Assembly (NCBI GenBank): GCA_000332255.1
Contig: KB235926.1
Coordinates: 2,677,777-2,741,776 of the forward strand
Reading direction: 5' to 3'
DNA: 64,000 nucleotides
Origin: a cyanobacterium PCC 7702
GTDB taxonomy: Bacteria > Cyanobacteriota > Cyanobacteriia > Cyanobacteriales > Nostocaceae
Shown here piece by piece: positions 16,773-25,070 of this stretch. The notes beneath the pieces are model-generated. The model had not been told where the DNA came from, did not search any database, and saw nothing but the letters and a program-made list of their open reading frames with translations. Each line of letters begins with the position of its first letter. Within the stretch, counting starts at the first letter, position 1. Both the position numbers and the translations under genes were made by a program.

Positions 16773-17390
16773 AGCTTGTTTTTGAGTAGCCTCACACCGT
16801 GAATTTCTTAAACGATAGTTTAACAAATTTTTTCAAATGAGGATTTATTTAAATATATTTCCATTTTAGCAGCATGAAAAAACACTCTACAAGATAACAA
16901 GTAACGGAAGATAAATTCTTTATCTTACATTTGGTTTATAAGGTGAGAATCAATTCAGTATACTGGAGTTGGGAATGGCTTGTGTTGTTAAATTTTTGAC
17001 TAATAAATTCCAAGATGAGGATAGCAGGATTTAGTCTGGGAAGAGATAGGAGGCATAAAGCATGAAAGCATATGCAAACAGTATTCATGCACTATCCCCA
17101 GCCGATAATATATTTTGAGCAAGCTTGTGTTATCTTGCATTGTGGGTTTACTAGTGTTGTAAGAAAAGGTAGGATTTGTAGATTTCCAGATCTACAACTG
17201 GGGAACAAATTTTATTTCTATCGGGAGTGAATGAATAACTGCATTGCAGATAAAAACTCCAGATATGAGCTTAACTTAACACCTCTATATTTTTGAATTT
17301 CCCGAGGAGCCAATACTCGTAACTGCATCTTCTGGGAGTTTTTAGTAAACTCAATTTTACATCAAGAGTATCGCAGGCAGAAACAGGACC
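16773..17390. other. Divergent intergenic region with a possible leader peptide and hairpin
   Basis: Over 600 bases between divergent genes. On the plus strand there is a strong Shine-Dalgarno (AGGAGG near 17048) before an 18-codon ORF at 17062-17118 (MKAYANSIHALSPADNIF). A perfect 8-bp hairpin follows (TTGTAGAT 17176-17183, ATCTACAA 17190-17197), then nearly 200 bases to the response regulator ATG. The order resembles a leader-peptide arrangement, but no T run follows the hairpin, so regulation by attenuation is speculative. The glycosyltransferase promoter must also be in this region. Confidence 0.35.
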
Positions 17391-18110
17391 ATGAGTAAAA
17401 TTCGTGTAGCACTTGTTGAAGACCACGATTTAACCCGTGTAGGTATCAGAACAGCACTACAGCAAAATGAAGAAATTGATGTTGTAGGAGAAGCTGGTAA
17501 CGCTGCTGAGGGAATGAAATTATTAAAAATGCTAAAACCAGATATTGCGATCGTAGATATTGGGTTACCAGATAAGGACGGTATTGAATTAACGCGCGAA
17601 ATCAAATCCGCTACAGTGGAGGAAGAATCGCCAATTAAAGTGTTGATTTTAACACTGCGGGATAACAAAGAAGCAGTACTAGCAGCTTTTGCAGCGGGAG
17701 CAGACTCCTACTGCATGAAAGATATCAAATTTGATAATCTACTAGAAGCAGTGCGCGTTACTTACAATGGCAATGCTTGGATAGATCCGGCGATCGCCCG
17801 CATCGTGCTGCAACAAGCTCGACAAAATCAACAAAAATCAGAAGTACTAGCAGATTCGAAAACCAATTTTCAGACCGCACAAACTTCAGAAAGTAACGAA
17901 GAAGCGATCGATCCTTATATCCTCACAGAAAGGGAACTAGAGGTATTGCAGTTAATCGTTGAAGGTTGTAGCAATGCTGTTATTGCCGAAAGGCTTTACA
18001 TCACAGTTGGAACTGTCAAAACTCATGTTCGTAATATTTTGAACAAACTATGCGCTGACGATCGCACTCAAGCTGCAGTCCGGGCCCTGCGTTCTGGATT
18101 AGTAGGATAA
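17391..18110 (+). CDS. NarL/LuxR-type response regulator
   Basis: A 239-aa DNA-binding response regulator. The receiver domain (about 1-130) has the acidic pair ED in VALVEDHDLTRVG, phospho-acceptor Asp56 in IVDIGLPDKDG, and the Lys in CMKDIKFDNL. A linker rich in Gln/Ser (about 140-170) leads to a LuxR/GerE helix-turn-helix (about 172-235: LTERELEVLQLIVEGCSNAV, then TVGTVKTHVRNILNKL). Such proteins bind DNA as dimers after phosphorylation. No kinase gene is adjacent: the next gene downstream is the receiver-PP2C protein, 255 bases away on the same strand. A possible leader ORF and hairpin lie upstream. Target genes cannot be read from the window. Confidence 0.92.
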   Translation: MSKIRVALVEDHDLTRVGIRTALQQNEEIDVVGEAGNAAEGMKLLKMLKPDIAIVDIGLPDKDGIELTREIKSATVEEESPIKVLILTLRDNKEAVLAAFAAGADSYCMKDIKFDNLLEAVRVTYNGNAWIDPAIARIVLQQARQNQQKSEVLADSKTNFQTAQTSESNEEAIDPYILTERELEVLQLIVEGCSNAVIAERLYITVGTVKTHVRNILNKLCADDRTQAAVRALRSGLVG

Positions 18111-18365
18111 ACAGAAATTTTTGCTAAGCCTGGAGCGTAGTATTTTCAACAAGTTGTGCCTTTAGCCCCGCACGCGGTCGAAAGTGCAATAAATTCCGCT
18201 CAAATTATTGTTTTTGGTGTGGTTGCTCTCGAGGAGAATATCAGTAAATTTACAACTGATTTTCTAAAATGTGTTACAAATGATTCAATCAAAACAGCAA
18301 AGGGTTGGAGCTTGTGTAACCTCCAAAACATAATCTAGCTAAGTATCTGGAAAGCAAAGTCAAAG

Positions 18366-20042
18366 ATGACCCAGACGGATACAGAAAAATTAAAACTAAT
18401 GGTGGTAGATGACGAACCAGATAACTTAGAATTGCTCTGCCGAACTTTTCGGCGAGAGTTTCAAGTATACAAAGCAACCAATGCCGCGAGCGCTTTTGCC
18501 ATTCTAGATAGAGAAGGAGAGATGGCAATAATTATCTCTGACCAGAGAATGCCAGAGATGAATGGTACTGAATTTCTCAGTCGAACAGTAGAGCGCTTTC
18601 CCGATACGATTCGCATTTTGCTAACAGGCTTTACTGACGTTGAAGATTTAGTAGATGCAATTAACTCCGGTCAAGTCTTCAAATACATCACCAAACCCTG
18701 GAAACCCGACCGACTCAAAATTGTAGTCGAGCAAGCTGCAGACGCTTACCGCCTTGTGAAAAAACGCACGCAAGAGTTAACTCGGGCCTTGCGACGAGAA
18801 TCTTTGTTTAATATCGTGACTACAGCAATTCGCAGCTGTGAGGACTACTCTACCATGCTGCAAAAGCTTGCAGCTATTATCGGAGAGAATTTCCAAGCTA
18901 ATTATTGTTTGCTCAAACCAGTAGAAAACAATAGCTTAGCAGCAGAGGAATTTTCCTATCTTAATTCCACAACAGCTTTTGATAGCTCTTGGTTCGATCC
19001 CTGCACTTTAATTGCCAAAGTTTTAGAAACCCAGCGGTTCCAGCAAGTTTCCTATTTCCATGAAAGTAGATGGTACCAACAGTTAGTTGTACCACTTGCT
19101 TACCAGCAACATTTACTAGCTGCGATCGCTCTTTTTCAATGGGAACGCCCAAGTCCTTGCTGGCAAGATGAAGACATCCAACTTCTGACAAGCGTTGCGG
19201 AACAAGCAGCGCTAGCCTTATCCCAAGCAAAACTTTACCAAAGCCTTCAGGAAAAGCAACAACAGATTCGAGCAGAACTAGAAGTTGCTCGCCAAATCCA
19301 AAACAACCTGCTGCGCCAAAGCTGGCCAGAAATTCACAATGCCAAAGTGCAAGCTTGTTGTTGTCCAGCACGGGAAGTTGGAGGAGATTTCTTTGAAGTA
19401 TTTATCCACCCCAAAGGAGATTTGTGGTTAGCGGTAGGTGATGTTTCCGGTAAAGGAGTTCCAGCTGCCTTGTTTATGGCTAGCGTTATTTCCGTATTGC
19501 GGCGCGAATTGTCTCAAGAAACACCTGCAATGCCAAATGCGGTCCTAAAAAATCTTAATAATGCCCTCGCTGAGGACCTTATTAGCAACAATTGCTTTAT
19601 CACTCTCGTCTTAGCCCGATATACCCCTTCCACAAGGGAATTAGTGTATGCGAATGCTGGTCACATTTATCCCCTGCTGTGGTCTTCTGACAAAGCCTCA
19701 ACAGAAAACCCTCACTATCTCAAAATACGTGGTGTCCCCTTAGGGATTTTACCTAAGTGGCAGGCAGATTTTGGGCAATTGTTTCTTACTTGTGGAGAAA
19801 TTTTATTACTAGCTAGTGATGGTATTACTGAAGCAATGGTAGTGAAAAAAACTAATTCCTCAGAACAAGTAAATAACGGCATGCAGTCGGAGCAACGTTC
19901 TATGTTGAATCTAGACGGACTTTGGCAACTTTTGCAACAGCAAGGACGACCACTTTGTCTCAACCGTTTACTAGCCCGCATCCAAGCTGATAGCCAAGTT
20001 CAAGAAGATGACCAAACCATACTCTCACTAGAGGTTTTATAA
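18366..20042 (+). CDS. Response regulator-GAF-PP2C (RsbU/SpoIIE-type) phosphatase
   Basis: A three-domain signalling phosphatase of 558 aa. The receiver (about 1-125) has Asp59 in IIISDQRMPEMNG and the Lys in YITKPWKPDRL. The GAF-like domain (about 145-300) includes LLTSVAEQAALALSQAKLYQ. A coiled-coil linker (EKQQQIRAELEVARQIQNNL) leads to the PP2C/SpoIIE domain, with REVGGDFFEVF, AVGDVSGKGVPAALFMA and LLLASDGITEA supplying metal-binding Asp residues. Proteins of this type dephosphorylate an anti-anti-sigma factor (STAS protein) and so release a sigma factor. The stop is 3 bases before the start of an RsbW-like kinase, so the two are one operon and form a partner-switching pair. No STAS gene is visible next to them. 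The ATG at 18366 fits the receiver start. Confidence 0.93.
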   Translation: MTQTDTEKLKLMVVDDEPDNLELLCRTFRREFQVYKATNAASAFAILDREGEMAIIISDQRMPEMNGTEFLSRTVERFPDTIRILLTGFTDVEDLVDAINSGQVFKYITKPWKPDRLKIVVEQAADAYRLVKKRTQELTRALRRESLFNIVTTAIRSCEDYSTMLQKLAAIIGENFQANYCLLKPVENNSLAAEEFSYLNSTTAFDSSWFDPCTLIAKVLETQRFQQVSYFHESRWYQQLVVPLAYQQHLLAAIALFQWERPSPCWQDEDIQLLTSVAEQAALALSQAKLYQSLQEKQQQIRAELEVARQIQNNLLRQSWPEIHNAKVQACCCPAREVGGDFFEVFIHPKGDLWLAVGDVSGKGVPAALFMASVISVLRRELSQETPAMPNAVLKNLNNALAEDLISNNCFITLVLARYTPSTRELVYANAGHIYPLLWSSDKASTENPHYLKIRGVPLGILPKWQADFGQLFLTCGEILLLASDGITEAMVVKKTNSSEQVNNGMQSEQRSMLNLDGLWQLLQQQGRPLCLNRLLARIQADSQVQEDDQTILSLEVL

Positions 20043-20045
20043 GTA

Positions 20046-20468
20046 ATGAAAAGCGAGCTCAATGTACCAAGTGACTTAAAATTTCTAAGCATCGTAGAAA
20101 ATTGGTTGTTGGGATGTTTAGAAGTCCAACTCAAAGGATCTGTTGATTGGCCAAAACAGTCAAATCGATTGCGGCTAGCTTTGGTCGAAGCTTATTCTAA
20201 CGTGGTGCGTCACGCTCATAAAAACCAGCCTTATTTGCCGGTGCTAATTCGTTTAGAATTGAAAGGTCGCGAGCTGGCTCTGGAAATTTGGGACTGCGGT
20301 CAAGGCTTTGATTTATCAAATTATTTGCCTCCTAATCCCACAGACAAACAACAAGTTGGTTATGGCTGGCTAATTATAAATAGGCTCATGGATAAGGTAG
20401 AGTATCAATTGCATGTTAATGGTGCAAACTGCTTAAAATTAGAAGTATCCTTGCCAGAATCTAATTAA
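20046..20468 (+). CDS. RsbW-like anti-sigma serine kinase (HATPase_c_2)
   Basis: A 140-aa ATP-binding protein of the GHKL anti-sigma kinase type. N box: LRLALVEAYSNVVRHAHK. G1: LEIWDCGQGFDLS. G2: GYGWLIINRLMDKVEYQL. In known systems such proteins either bind a sigma factor or phosphorylate a STAS-domain antagonist on Ser/Thr. The start is 3 bases after the PP2C protein stop, so translation is probably coupled. The paired phosphatase is the expected opposite activity. A SigF-type sigma factor gene lies about 8.4 kb away (28838-29614). That it is the target is only a guess, since no physical linkage shows it. Confidence 0.9.
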   Translation: MKSELNVPSDLKFLSIVENWLLGCLEVQLKGSVDWPKQSNRLRLALVEAYSNVVRHAHKNQPYLPVLIRLELKGRELALEIWDCGQGFDLSNYLPPNPTDKQQVGYGWLIINRLMDKVEYQLHVNGANCLKLEVSLPESN

Positions 20469-20560
20469 TCAAAAAAATATTTGATAGCATAAATAAAAAA
20501 TCAGGCGATCGCTCTTTCATTTCTACGCATCTACGCAGTCACTACATGATTGCAAAAAAT

Positions 20561-20592
20561 AGCCCCTCTTTGCTTGCACGCAGAGAGGGGAT
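20561..20592 (-). terminator. Rho-independent terminator of ndhC-ndhK-ndhJ
   Basis: CCCCTCT (20563-20569) and AGAGGGG (20584-20590) form a strong GC-rich stem. On the minus strand it is followed by CTATTTTTTG. It lies 26 bases past the ndhJ stop and fits an intrinsic terminator. Confidence 0.75.
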
Positions 20593-20617
20593 AATTCAAG
20601 ACAAAATGCTCTAGGCA

Positions 20618-21142
20618 CTAATAAGCATCCTGCAACTCGTAAAAGTCGGGCGAGACGTAATCTTTGCGCAAAGGCCAGCCCACCCAATCTTCTGGCATTA
20701 AAATTCGTTTTAAATTCGGGTGCCCTTCGTAGATAATTCCAAACATATCGTAGGACTCCCGCTCTTGCCAATCGGCAGTTTTCCAAATCCAGTAAACAGA
20801 AGGCACTCTCGGATTTTCTCGTGGTAGAAACACTTTAATACGCACTTGTTCTGGTCGATCAGCATTATCACTGAGCTTAACCAAGTGATACATGCTGACC
20901 AAATCCTGACCCGGTCCCAAGTCAATACCACACTGACACTGAAGGTAATTAAATCCGTAGGCGTACAAAGCAGTGCAGATGGGTAACAAAAAATCCGGCT
21001 CTACCTTTATAATTTCTACTCCCTCCGCATCGGGTTGTAAAGGTTCATTGGCAAAGCCATTTTCGGTCAGCCACTGAGAAGTCTTACCTGCCTTTACCAG
21101 AGATTGTTCTTCCGCAGGTACTGGTTTTGATTGTTCAGCCAC
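20618..21142 (-). CDS. ndhJ: NAD(P)H-quinone oxidoreductase (NDH-1) subunit J
   Basis: A peripheral-arm subunit of the cyanobacterial NDH-1 complex, homologous to NuoC of complex I, on the cytoplasmic face of the thylakoid membrane. NDH-1 takes electrons from ferredoxin and serves respiration, cyclic electron flow and CO2 uptake. The 174-aa protein contains the family segment [20 protein letters not shown], preceded by [11 protein letters not shown], and ends [19 protein letters not shown]. It is the last gene of the ndhC-ndhK-ndhJ unit and overlaps ndhK by 8 bases, so translation is probably coupled. An intrinsic terminator follows. Confidence 0.97.
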   Translation of the reverse strand: MAEQSKPVPAEEQSLVKAGKTSQWLTENGFANEPLQPDAEGVEIIKVEPDFLLPICTALYAYGFNYLQCQCGIDLGPGQDLVSMYHLVKLSDNADRPEQVRIKVFLPRENPRVPSVYWIWKTADWQERESYDMFGIIYEGHPNLKRILMPEDWVGWPLRKDYVSPDFYELQDAY

Positions 21143-21875
21143 GACTTACCTCCTGTTTTTGAGCGGTGAGTATAGCTGGAGGTACAGGTAAACCCATTGC
21201 TTCTGTTAGTTCTTTTGGCGGTTTCACGCGACTATCAGAAAGTAAATACTTACCGGTATGAATTTGCGGTACGGGCTTCATGCTGTGGGTAGTACTGTAG
21301 TAACGGTGAGTTTGTTTGATCGTACCCCGCTGTTGCATCGAATCATTTGCTATTTTCTTGCGCAACTTGATAATTGCATCGATAATAGCCTCTGGACGTG
21401 GTGGACAACCAGGTAAATAAACATCTACCGGAATTAGTTTATCTACTCCTCGCACTGCTGTGGGAGAATCTACACTAAACATTCCCCCAGTAATTGTACA
21501 AGCTCCCATAGCAATCACGTATTTTGGCTCGGGCATTTGTTCGTAAAGACGCACTAGTTGGGGTGCCATCTTCATGGTGATCGTACCGGCTGTGATGATC
21601 AAGTCAGCTTGTCGCGGACTAGAACGGGGAATTAATCCGAAGCGGTCGAAATCAAATCGAGAGCCAATTAAAGCTGCAAATTCAATAAAACAGCAAGCAG
21701 TACCGAACAGTAAAGGCCAAAGACTAGAAAGCCGAGCCCAGTTATAAAGGTCGTCAACTGTAGTCAGGATGACATTTTCTGATAGTTCTTGGGTTACTGT
21801 GGGACGCTGAATGGGATTGAGAATACGCTCTTTTTGCTGCTGCTGCAAATCCTTCAAATTAGCATCTAAGACCAT
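21135..21875 (-). CDS. ndhK: NAD(P)H-quinone oxidoreductase (NDH-1) subunit K
   Basis: Homologue of NuoB, carrying the N2 [4Fe-4S] cluster that passes electrons to plastoquinone. The cluster ligands are visible: the adjacent pair in GTACCFIEF, one Cys in [10 protein letters not shown] and one in [10 protein letters not shown]. Length 246 aa, with the long N- and C-terminal extensions usual in cyanobacteria. The segment [20 protein letters not shown] near the C-terminus is also typical. It overlaps ndhC by 10 bases upstream and ndhJ by 8 bases downstream. The start is the ATG at 21875. Confidence 0.97.
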   Translation of the reverse strand: MVLDANLKDLQQQQKERILNPIQRPTVTQELSENVILTTVDDLYNWARLSSLWPLLFGTACCFIEFAALIGSRFDFDRFGLIPRSSPRQADLIITAGTITMKMAPQLVRLYEQMPEPKYVIAMGACTITGGMFSVDSPTAVRGVDKLIPVDVYLPGCPPRPEAIIDAIIKLRKKIANDSMQQRGTIKQTHRYYSTTHSMKPVPQIHTGKYLLSDSRVKPPKELTEAMGLPVPPAILTAQKQEVSRG

Positions 21876-22228
21876 TCCAATGCTCCTTTACGCCATGCGT
21901 AAACTAGGGCTACTACAAGAATTCCAATAAAGATTAGCGCTTCGATAAATGCCAACAAGCCCAAGCTGTGGAAAGCAACTGCCCAAGGATACAAGAACAC
22001 TGTTTCCACATCAAACACGACGAAAACCAGCGCAAACATGTAGTAGCGAATGTTAAATTGAATCCAGGCTCCACCAATAGGTTCCATACCTGATTCGTAA
22101 GTAGTGCGCCGTTCTGGATGGCGACCACCAGGTCGCAGGAGCTTTGATGCCGCTAGAGCTAAGGCTGGTACTAGGCTGCAGATGATTAGGAAGCCTAGAA
22201 GGTACTCGTAACCGCTGAGGACAAACAC
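21866..22228 (-). CDS. ndhC: NAD(P)H-quinone oxidoreductase (NDH-1) subunit 3
   Basis: A membrane-arm subunit homologous to NuoA, 120 aa with three transmembrane helices (about 8-28, 64-84 and 90-110). The conserved loop between helices 1 and 2 includes [20 protein letters not shown], and [12 protein letters not shown] follows, the acidic segment near the quinone site. It is the first gene of the ndhC-K-J operon, with its ATG at 22228. The 196-base divergent gap to rubA must hold both promoters. Confidence 0.97.
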   Translation of the reverse strand: MFVLSGYEYLLGFLIICSLVPALALAASKLLRPGGRHPERRTTYESGMEPIGGAWIQFNIRYYMFALVFVVFDVETVFLYPWAVAFHSLGLLAFIEALIFIGILVVALVYAWRKGALEWS

Positions 22229-22424
22229 AATGAATATCTACCGCTTATAGTGCAAATAACTCTGTTACCTTCTTTTACATTATATCGACTTGATGGTTCC
22301 ACAAGTCTGGAAAATAGAGCTAGAGATTATTTGATTCGTTTTGAGTGGGCATAAAAAAACCTAACGAATATGTCATAATTTTTAACGTAGATTTTAAGCT
22401 TTGACCTTCATCCATGCCAAAGCC

Positions 22425-22760
22425 ATGAGCGAACAAGCTGTTGACAATCTGGTTCTAGACCGCTATGAATGCCGTGCCTGCGGTTACGTCTACGAACCGA
22501 AAAAGGGAGATGAAAAAAATAACATTCCCCCAGGTACGCCTTTTGCAGAACTGCCCTTAACTTGGCGCTGTCCGGTTTGCGGTGCCAAAAAGAGTGCTTT
22601 TACCAATATCGGTCCTGCAGGTAAAGCTTCTGGCTTTCAAGAAAATCTCGGTTACGGCTTAGGTGTCAATAGTTTGACGCCAACTCAAAAAAGTATTCTT
22701 ATTTTTGGCGCCTTAGCTGCTGCTTTTCTATTTTTTATAAGTCTTTACGGCTTAAAATAA
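22425..22760 (+). CDS. rubA: Membrane-anchored rubredoxin
   Basis: A one-iron redox protein needed for photosystem assembly in oxygenic phototrophs (photosystem I and II roles have been reported). The rubredoxin domain has two iron-binding knuckles, [11 protein letters not shown] near the N-terminus and [11 protein letters not shown] about 40 residues later. A linker follows, then a C-terminal transmembrane helix ([20 protein letters not shown]) that anchors it in the thylakoid. I start it at the ATG at 22425 ([20 protein letters not shown]), giving 111 aa. The upstream in-frame start at 22401 adds only eight residues. The next gene is ycf48, followed by psbEFLJ, a conserved cyanobacterial assembly cluster. 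Confidence 0.95.
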   Translation: MSEQAVDNLVLDRYECRACGYVYEPKKGDEKNNIPPGTPFAELPLTWRCPVCGAKKSAFTNIGPAGKASGFQENLGYGLGVNSLTPTQKSILIFGALAAAFLFFISLYGLK

Positions 22761-22818
22761 CACCTGTTTTCAACCAAGGATTAGATAAATTAACAAACAA
22801 TTAATAATAAATACAAAA

Positions 22819-23844
22819 ATGCGCTCAAGAGTAGGAATTTGGCAACGAATATTTGCCTTAATTGCTGTTATTCTCATCTGTGTTGGTTGTAGTAAAGTTC
22901 CTTCCACAAGTTACAATCCCTGGAAAGTAATTTCTCTACCTACAGAGGCAAAATTATTAGACATTGCCTTTACCGATAATCCGCAACATGGTTATCTGGT
23001 GGGCAGCAACGCTACACTCTTAGAAACTAAAGATGGTGGCGATACTTGGCAACCAGTCAAATTACAATTAGACGAAAATAAATATCGCTTTAATGCTATC
23101 AGTTTTGCAGGTAAGGAAGGATGGATAGCTGGTGAACCTTCACTGTTACTGCACAGTACTGATGGCGGAAATTCTTGGTCGCGCATTACCCTGAGTGAAA
23201 AGTTACCTGGTAATCCCATTAGTGTGGTAGCTCTAGGAGAAAATACTGCGGAAATGGCTACTGATGTGGGAGCAATATACAAAACTACTGACGGTGGTAA
23301 AAATTGGAAAGCCCAAGTAGAAGAAGCAGTTGGGGTAGTACGAAATCTGGAACGCTCTGCTGATGGGAAATACGTTGCTGTTTCTGCTAAAGGTAACTTT
23401 TACTCAACTTGGGAACCAGGTCTTAATGCTTGGATACCCCACAACCGCAACAGTTCCCGCAGGGTAGAAAATATGGGCTTTGCAGAAAACGGGCAAATGT
23501 GGATGCTAGCTCGAGGAGGTCAGCTACAGTTTAGTGACCCTGCTAACCTAGAGAAATGGCTAGAACCCCAGTATCCAGAATTTGCAACTAGCTGGGGTTT
23601 ACTGGATTTAGCATATCGCACGCCAGAAGAAATTTGGGTAGGTGGCGGTAGCGGAAACTTACTTCGCAGTAAGGATGGTGGCAAAACTTGGGAAAAAGAC
23701 CGAGAAGTGGAGGATATTCCAGCTAATTTTTACAAAATAGTTTTCTTTTCTCCAGAAAAGGGATTTGTAATCGGCGATCGCGGAGTTCTTCTCAAATACG
23801 AACCCAACAAAGTTGCATCTACACCTAAATCTCAGGCAGCTTAG
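22819..23844 (+). CDS. ycf48: Photosystem II assembly factor Ycf48 (HCF136-like lipoprotein)
   Basis: An assembly factor that binds D1 precursor and pD1-D2 intermediates on the lumenal side of the thylakoid. The 341-aa protein begins with a lipoprotein signal: a basic start (MRSRVGIWQR), a hydrophobic core and the lipobox LICVGC, with Cys at about residue 24. The mature part is a seven-bladed beta-propeller with repeated Asp-box-like motifs such as TKDGGDTWQPV, STDGGNSWSRI, TTDGGKNWKA and SKDGGKTWEKD. It stands between rubA and psbE on the same strand, matching the gene order in many cyanobacteria. Confidence 0.97.
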   Translation: MRSRVGIWQRIFALIAVILICVGCSKVPSTSYNPWKVISLPTEAKLLDIAFTDNPQHGYLVGSNATLLETKDGGDTWQPVKLQLDENKYRFNAISFAGKEGWIAGEPSLLLHSTDGGNSWSRITLSEKLPGNPISVVALGENTAEMATDVGAIYKTTDGGKNWKAQVEEAVGVVRNLERSADGKYVAVSAKGNFYSTWEPGLNAWIPHNRNSSRRVENMGFAENGQMWMLARGGQLQFSDPANLEKWLEPQYPEFATSWGLLDLAYRTPEEIWVGGGSGNLLRSKDGGKTWEKDREVEDIPANFYKIVFFSPEKGFVIGDRGVLLKYEPNKVASTPKSQAA

Positions 23845-23960
23845 TTTGCATAACAGGTGTGGCTGCTACTTTATGAGAAAGAAGTTGCAACTTGTAACTC
23901 TTTCTTAACTTTGTAGGATAATAAATAAATTAATAACAGATAATGGAGGTAGGGATCCAA

Positions 23961-24209
23961 ATGGCAGGTAGTACTGGAGAGCGCCCGTTTTCGGATATTA
24001 TTACAAGCGTTCGTTATTGGGTGATTCACAGCATCACCATTCCAGCCTTGTTTATTGCGGGTTGGCTATTTGTGAGTACCGGTTTGGCCTACGATGTGTT
24101 TGGCACACCCAGGCCCAACGAGTATTACACGCAACAACGACAAGAATTGCCAATCGTAAGTGATCGTTTTAATGCCAAACAACAAGTTGAACAATTAATA
24201 GCAAAGTAG
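23961..24209 (+). CDS. psbE: Cytochrome b559 alpha subunit
   Basis: The alpha subunit of cytochrome b559 in the photosystem II core, required for assembly and photoprotection. The protein has 82 aa from the ATG at 23961. A GGAGG at about 23945 lies upstream of this ATG and overlaps the alternative in-frame ATG at 23943, which I reject. Heme ligand His23 is in [11 protein letters not shown] at the start of the single transmembrane helix. The lumenal part [20 protein letters not shown] is characteristic. First gene of the psbEFLJ operon, with psbF 12 bases after its stop. Confidence 0.98.
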   Translation: MAGSTGERPFSDIITSVRYWVIHSITIPALFIAGWLFVSTGLAYDVFGTPRPNEYYTQQRQELPIVSDRFNAKQQVEQLIAK

Positions 24210-24359
<150 letters not shown>

Positions 24360-24368
24360 GAGAAAGGA

Positions 24369-24488
24369 ATGGAAAGAAACCCAAATCCCAACAATCAACC
24401 GGTAGAACTAAACCGGACTTCCTTATACCTGGGACTGCTACTAGTCTTTGTTCTCGGACTTTTGTTTTCCAGTTACTTCTTTAACTAA
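24369..24488 (+). CDS. psbL: Photosystem II protein L
   Basis: A 39-aa single-helix subunit at the photosystem II dimer interface, involved in QA function. It begins [20 protein letters not shown] and continues with a transmembrane helix ending LLFSSYFFN, the standard PsbL sequence. A Shine-Dalgarno-like GAAAGGA overlaps the psbF-psbL gap. Third gene of psbEFLJ. Confidence 0.98.
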   Translation: MERNPNPNNQPVELNRTSLYLGLLLVFVLGLLFSSYFFN

Positions 24489-24557
24489 GAAGCACCGATA
24501 CTAATTTGTTTTGTTTATTTAACCTGTGTTGATTTTTATCCAGGGAGGAGAAAAGCT

Positions 24558-24677
24558 GTGTCTGAAAGTGGGAGAATTCCTTTGTGGATTGTTGCTACAG
24601 TAGCGGGCTTAGGCGTAATTACCATTGTTGGTATATTCTTCTACGGAGCCTACGCCGGGGTTGGTTCGGCCGTTTAA
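24558..24677 (+). CDS. psbJ: Photosystem II protein J
   Basis: A 39-aa single-helix subunit next to cytochrome b559 that affects electron flow through QA/QB. It starts at a GTG (24558) preceded by a strong GGAGGAG. The sequence [20 protein letters not shown] leads into the helix and ends [12 protein letters not shown], the conserved PsbJ tail. Last gene of the operon, 69 bases after psbL, with a terminator about 70 bases downstream. Confidence 0.97.
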   Translation: MSESGRIPLWIVATVAGLGVITIVGIFFYGAYAGVGSAV

Positions 24678-24746
24678 TACTGCCATGAACTCAACGCCAT
24701 CAGTCTCAATTTTCTAGCATTAGTTTAGAAATCAGCATTAAAAAAA

Positions 24747-24780
24747 ACCGCCATCTTTAGAAGATTGGCGGTATTAATTT
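24747..24780 (+). terminator. Terminator between psbJ and psaI
   Basis: CCGCCATCTT and AAGATTGGCGG pair with one bulge around TAG, giving a stem of about 10 bp followed by TATTAATTTT. On the minus side the stem is followed by a T-rich run (complement of A8). It probably ends both psbEFLJ and the convergent psaI. Confidence 0.75.
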
Positions 24781-24840
24781 TATTCATTGTTGTTAATTTT
24801 TTAGACCTATCTGCCAATTGCTAACAAACCAATAATTAAT

Positions 24841-24951
24841 TTAAGCCAGATCTTCCCGTTCTATGTATATCAGCAAAAACGCCATTGTCACAAATGGAAA
24901 AACTAGACCAATTAGGGGAACAAAAATGGAAGGCAAAAATGAAGCAGCCAT
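24841..24951 (-). CDS. psaI: Photosystem I subunit VIII
   Basis: A 36-aa single-helix subunit of photosystem I, located next to PsaL and PsaM and helping trimer organisation. The minus-strand frame from ATG (complement at 24949-24951) to TAA (24841-24843) reads [20 protein letters not shown], then [16 protein letters not shown]. The start (xAxSFLPxIxVP), the Pro in mid-helix and the end YIEREDxA are the PsaI signature. It converges on psbEFLJ and has no partner gene nearby (psaL is not in the window). I am confident of the identity from the motif pattern, although such a short protein cannot be proved by eye. Confidence 0.88.
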   Translation of the reverse strand: MAASFLPSIFVPLIGLVFPFVTMAFLLIYIEREDLA

Positions 24952-25070
24952 GATAAATATTCCTATGAAATCACACTACGATTCAAGATGAGCTTACTGC
25001 AAATTTTGCCTGATTTTGTAAAATCTAAAGATTTTTAACACAGTTGTTTAACATTTTTTACCGGCAGCGT

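Noticed and set aside
18156-18338. A 60-codon frame between the regulator and the phosphatase gene
   Set aside because: No Shine-Dalgarno and an unlikely start; probably the phosphatase leader.
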